Source: Denticeps clupeoides
Taxonomy: Eukaryota > Chordata > Actinopteri > Clupeiformes > Denticipitidae
Direction: 5' to 3'
Assembly: GCF_900700375.1 (NCBI RefSeq)
Contig: NW_021629784.1
Location: 930,001-994,000, forward strand
Length of the DNA stretch: 64,000 nt
Part shown: positions 60,140-64,000 of the stretch, in pieces
Layout: the number at the start of each line of letters is the position of its first letter
How positions within the stretch are numbered: the stretch's first letter is position 1
Notes under the pieces: model-generated
The model's database searches: none
What the model saw: only the letters and a program-made list of their open reading frames with translations
What the model was told of the DNA's origin: nothing
Made by a program: the position numbers and the translations under genes

Positions 60140-60710
60140 GAAGTTTGGTGCAGACAGGTCATGTCTGTGTTTTTCCCAAAAAATAAAATGAACCCATTTG
60201 TGCTCATTTTTACATACAATCATCAAGCAACTGCAATGCTTCGCACATTTTTAAGCCATGACAGTCGGTGAAGTTACTTTTTTAGGGGAGGGGTGGAAAA
60301 TTCTCTGGGTGGAAAAAGCATGAGAAATATATATATGTATATATGACAACATAAGGGGACCTAGTGGTGGCCTATCGGTTAAGCAAGCGGCCCCGTAATC
60401 AGAAGGTTGCCGTTTCGAATCCCGATCCGCCAAGGTGCCACTGAGGTGCCACTGAGCAAAGCATCGCCTGTCATGGCCACCCACTGCTCACTCAGGGTGA
60501 TGGTTAAATGCAGAGGACAAATTTCACTGTGTGCACCGTGTGCTGTGCTGCTGTGTATCACATGTGACAATCACTACACTTAAATTCCAGATCAGACCGC
60601 CTGAGTTGCCGCTCTCTGAACAACAAAGCAGAATGACCAAAGCACTCTTTACATCTATCGTATGTCTAGGCACTGCAGGACCATAGGCTAGGGGAACTCA
60701 TATTAATGTT
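60140..60710 (+). repeat. Dispersed repeat of unknown class, copy 2, split by a SINE
   Basis: Same family as 15230-15590 (see shared landmarks there). A family A SINE is inserted between the CATGAGAAAT block and the CAGATCAGAMCG block. Confidence 0.65.
60361..60583 (+). repeat. tRNA-derived SINE (family A), nested
   Basis: Head GTGGTGGCCTATCGGTTAAG, B-box region GTTTCGAATCCCG, body with a deletion of the CACACACTGCTCCCC block, tail TGACAATCACTACACTT. Confidence 0.85.
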
Positions 60711-61647
60711 AAACAATCTCACAGAGTGAAATTTTTAGACTACTACCAACAGGAATGTAGGATAACACAAGAGCCTGGAAAATCCACTACTGAGCAAGAC
60801 ATAAAACGATGGGTAACACGATGTGTGTCCCTTTAATCCTACTGGACAGAACATATATAATAATAATCACTCAGTGACAACATTAATTTCAATATTTATG
60901 CACACTGTGAGCATTAATCCACTCTAAACCAAGACCACACAATCCGGTCTTGCCTACTTCCGGATAATTACATGTACTGACAAAGCAGGAGTAAAGGCCA
61001 AGGTCCTGCTCTTAAAGCCAAATGAAACCATGGATGCTAGCATGCAACCCTAAAAGAAGAGGATCTTCTCCATCCGCGGGGCACCATGGCAACAGCAGCC
61101 CTGCACAACACACAGCAAATAGGAGTCGATGAGCCCTCTTCTGACGGGGCACAGCTGTACCCCCTCTGAGTCACCGATTCATTTACTTACGTAGTGAGCA
61201 ACAAATCGCCCGATAACACAATTTGAACACACATTTCTCAAAAGGATTTGTGGTGTCATCGAACAGCAGCCAAATTCAATCTACGGTCCCTAGGTTGCGG
61301 CACAGGCTGCAATCAACACGTCCCAGTGATTTATGAGTTTGTGCTATGTCTTACTGTTAAAGGAATATAGAGGGCTGGGACATATCAAATACCTCAAGCA
61401 CCAGCATTCGGTCCACATTACATTTTACAAGTAATCAGAATACATTAAAAAAAAAAAAAAAAAAAAACATTTAGAATACAGTATTCTGAATGCATTACCT
61501 AATGGCATTGAATAGAAATATGAAATTAGTAAGGATTTAAGAAAGCTTCAAACAGGAAATCAGTATTTTTGTATTTTCAAAAAACTTCCAGGAATAATAT
61601 TATTAAGAATAAAAAATAATTAAGCACACAATGCCTAATATAATATA

Positions 61648-62688
61648 CATTGCTCAAAACACAAAAATAAGAAATTTGAGATCTGAATGAATGAAACATT
61701 CTTCTAAATTATAAATAACACTTTTTTACATGCATCTAATAACACTTTTTTTACATTGAATGTACTGACAACAAAGTTTAGTGAGACATGACGTCCCAGA
61801 TGTGCTCAACTGGACTCAGGTCTGGGGAACGGGCGGGCCAGTGCATACCATGAATGCCTTTGTCGTGCAGGAACTGCTGACACACTCGACACTGAGGATC
61901 TCATCTCGGTACCTAATGGCAGGCAGGCTACCTCTGGCAAGCACTTGGAGGGCTGCGTGGCCCCCAGACAAATGCAACCCCACACCATTACAGACCCACT
62001 GCCAAACCGGTCATGCTGAAGGAGGTTGAAGGCAGCAGAACATTCTCCTTGGCGTCTCCAGACTCATCTGTGAAGAGCACGGGGCACATTCTTGGTGTTC
62101 TCTGGCAAATGCCAAACATGCTGCACTGTGTTGGGCTGTAAGCACAACCCCCACATGTGGACGTTGGGCCCTCATACCACCCTCATGGAGTCTGTATCTT
62201 AACATTATCTTAACATGCTTCCCCTGTTCCTCTTTGTACAAAGGTGGAGGTATCGGTCCTGCTGCAGGGTTGTTGTTGCCCTTCTACGGCCTCCTCCACA
62301 TCTTCTGATGTTCTGACCTGTCTCCTGGTAGCGCCTCCATGCTGACAGACACAGTAAACCTTTTTGCCACAGCTTGATGTGCCATCCTGGATGAGCTGCA
62401 CTACCTGAGCCACTTTTGTGAGTTGTAGACTCCGTCTCATGCTGCCACTAGAGTAAAAGCACCTCCAGCATTCAAACGTGACCAGAACATCAGCCAGAAA
62501 GTATAGGAACTGAGAACTGTGGTCACCACCCACAGAACCACACCTTAATTGCCTACAATTTTTGCCTGTTGTCTAATCCAGTTGCACAACAGCATGCAAA
62601 TTCGATTTTCAATTTTTTTATTTCACAGAAGTGAGATGGACTTGGAGTTATATTGTGTTGTTTAAGTGTCCCCTTTATTTGAGCAGTG
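61648..62688 (-). mobile_element. Tc1/mariner-type DNA transposon, degenerate
   Basis: Ends CATTGCTCAAAA and TTTGAGCAGTG form inverted repeats, each flanked by TA (61646-61647 and 62689-62690). Transposase on the minus strand: N-terminus MRRSLQLTKVAQVVQLIQDG near 62440 and a C-terminal DDE-domain remnant (reverse of CAGATGTGCTCAACTGGACT, the PDLxPxEHxWD region) near 61800. About 1.04 kb with internal deletions and frameshifts; not functional. Different family from the copy at 32.7 kb. Confidence 0.85.
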
Positions 62689-63290
62689 TATTTCTCATCA
62701 TCTCCTCTTCGCATTCGCCTCTTTTTCCAGGCTGGTCTGAGCGGAGGTGGGAAGCTCCCCTCCTGATTTCCATGCTGTTGCCATGAGCGCAGGGCCAGCT
62801 GCGAGGCTACAGGCCTTGGGGAACCAGCACAGTCAAGTGCAAAATGGCCACCTGGTGCATCCAAGCTTCTGAGGAGCTAATCGAAAGCCCTCATTACGAG
62901 TTCAATGGCTGCAAAGAAGTGACCCGTAGCGAAAGGCTAAACAAGCAATACCCCCTTAGACTCATCAACAGCAAATGCAGGATTAAAATTACGCTCTAAC
63001 GTGCAATGCAATGATCCGATCAGAATATACAATCAAATTGAAGTCAGAAGGTGAAGCTGTGGGTGTGTTTCTTCAAGGCAGTTCCGGAAATTACCGTTTT
63101 CACACAGTAAGCGCTGCCTTGTGATCTGCCCCGGGAGGCTAAAACCTGACCGTGCCTGAGCTGAGGCTATTAAAGGACTCAAAGTGTCACATTAACACTA
63201 ACTGAGGCTTGTGATTGCAGAGTTTCTGTGTTAATCACAGTCATAATGTGCCACTGTTCAGGCCACACCCAGACAAAATAATGAAATCGA

Positions 63291-63293
<3 letters not shown>

Positions 63294-63328
<35 letters not shown>
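63294..63328 (+). repeat. (AG)n microsatellite
   Basis: About 14 AG units plus an interrupted extension. Confidence 0.9.
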
Positions 63329-63330
<2 letters not shown>

Positions 63331-64000
63331 CAAGGAGCAATGGAACTAAGCAAATCAGTGTTTTGGGTGGACGCATTGAGCAAGAAAAAAAAAAAAAAAA
63401 TCACATGATCAAAAAACAATTGTCCAGCAGCATCCATGGTCTCTTTACACGCAAACATGTAGACTGGGCTCTCAAAAAAACCCCAAAAAAACACGATGCA
63501 TTCAGACATTTATAAAGCCTTGGATCTCCTTCCAGGGCTGGTATACAGACAAACTCGCTCCTCCTTTATTTCCCTCTCAGTACATGCCACATAGTCGGTT
63601 TAGCCCAATTTTTTTTTTTGGTCGCCTGAATGTGCTTTGATCTCTGGATGATTGTTCTACGAAGAAGGAAAAAACACTCAGGTCCACGGTTAATTCCCTC
63701 TGACCAGATCGAGCGGCCATTAGGCGAATGAGAGCACGGCATACAGCATCCTTACATGTCATTACCCGCAGCCCCACCAAGCCCCACACTTCAGGGATTA
63801 CACGTTTTATTCGGTGGGAAACTGATAAGAAAGGACTCATTTTCAGGCCTGGGCTAAGAAATAAAAAGCTAAAAAGAGAGACAGAGATATTTCTGTACAA
63901 GACCTGATCTATATACGAATTAAATTTAGACTTTTTACATGCAATTCTAAAATAGAGCTCTTTAAATGTGGGGTATTCCCCCATGAATCACAGCAAAGCT

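Larger units (their letters stand above)
48412..64000 (-). other. mtss1: Large 5' intron of mtss1 (window ends inside it)
   Basis: No exon encoding the first IMD residues (expected MEAVIEKECSALGG..., SYPVWEDF, AAAAFLDAFQKV) was found on the minus strand. The stretch is mostly unique DNA with a SINE, a V-SINE, a Tc1 relic, an unknown dispersed repeat, microsatellites and several candidate enhancers reported separately. All sizeable open frames look like chance. Confidence 0.6.

Noticed and set aside
1-64000. CRISPR array, operon or bacterial-type defence system
   Set aside because: No regularly spaced direct repeats with unique spacers and no prokaryotic gene organisation; all supported genes are spliced vertebrate genes.

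Overview
The window is vertebrate nuclear DNA, almost certainly from a teleost fish. It has short multi-exon genes with GT-AG introns, AATAAA poly(A) signals, CpG-rich promoters, tRNA-derived SINEs with the fish-type tail (CTTATCCAGAGCGACTTACA), Tc1/mariner copies and (TG)n/(CT)n microsatellites. The dense V-SINE-like family would fit an otomorph (herring/carp side), but that is only an inference.

Seven protein-coding genes and one tRNA gene are supported. Left block: hnrnpr (+, 1093-4010), a possible unidentified spliced locus (5.5-7.15 kb) and dnajc8 (+, 7748-10125). Both named genes belong to human 1p35-p36. Right block: tmem65 (-, 13475-22467), rnf139 (-, 24285-27008), tRNA-Thr(AGT) (+, 28911-28984), tatdn1 (-, 30205-32419), ndufb9 (+, 34518-36553) and the 3' part of mtss1 (-, 38582 to beyond 48411). 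This reproduces human 8q24.13 (TMEM65-TRMT12-RNF139-TATDN1-NDUFB9-MTSS1), but TRMT12 is not seen and rnf139 points the opposite way from the human order as I recall it. The summed exon lengths of every complete gene divide by three and give proteins close to mammalian length.

From 48.4 kb to the end the window appears to lie inside a large mtss1 5' intron. No further mtss1 coding exon (the first ~70 residues of the I-BAR domain) was recognised. The intron holds repeats, one Tc1 relic and several unique, AT-homeobox-motif-rich stretches that look like candidate enhancers.

The genes are mostly housekeeping: RNA binding and splicing (hnrnpr, dnajc8), mitochondrion (tmem65, ndufb9), ER ubiquitin ligation (rnf139) and a nuclease (tatdn1). 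mtss1, an actin/membrane-bending regulator, stands apart. It has a 12-nt microexon, a 117-nt in-frame cassette exon and a shortened WH2 motif. tatdn1 and ndufb9 are divergent, as in mammals, but transposons have pushed them 2.1 kb apart. ndufb9 and mtss1 converge with poly(A) signals about 100 bp apart.
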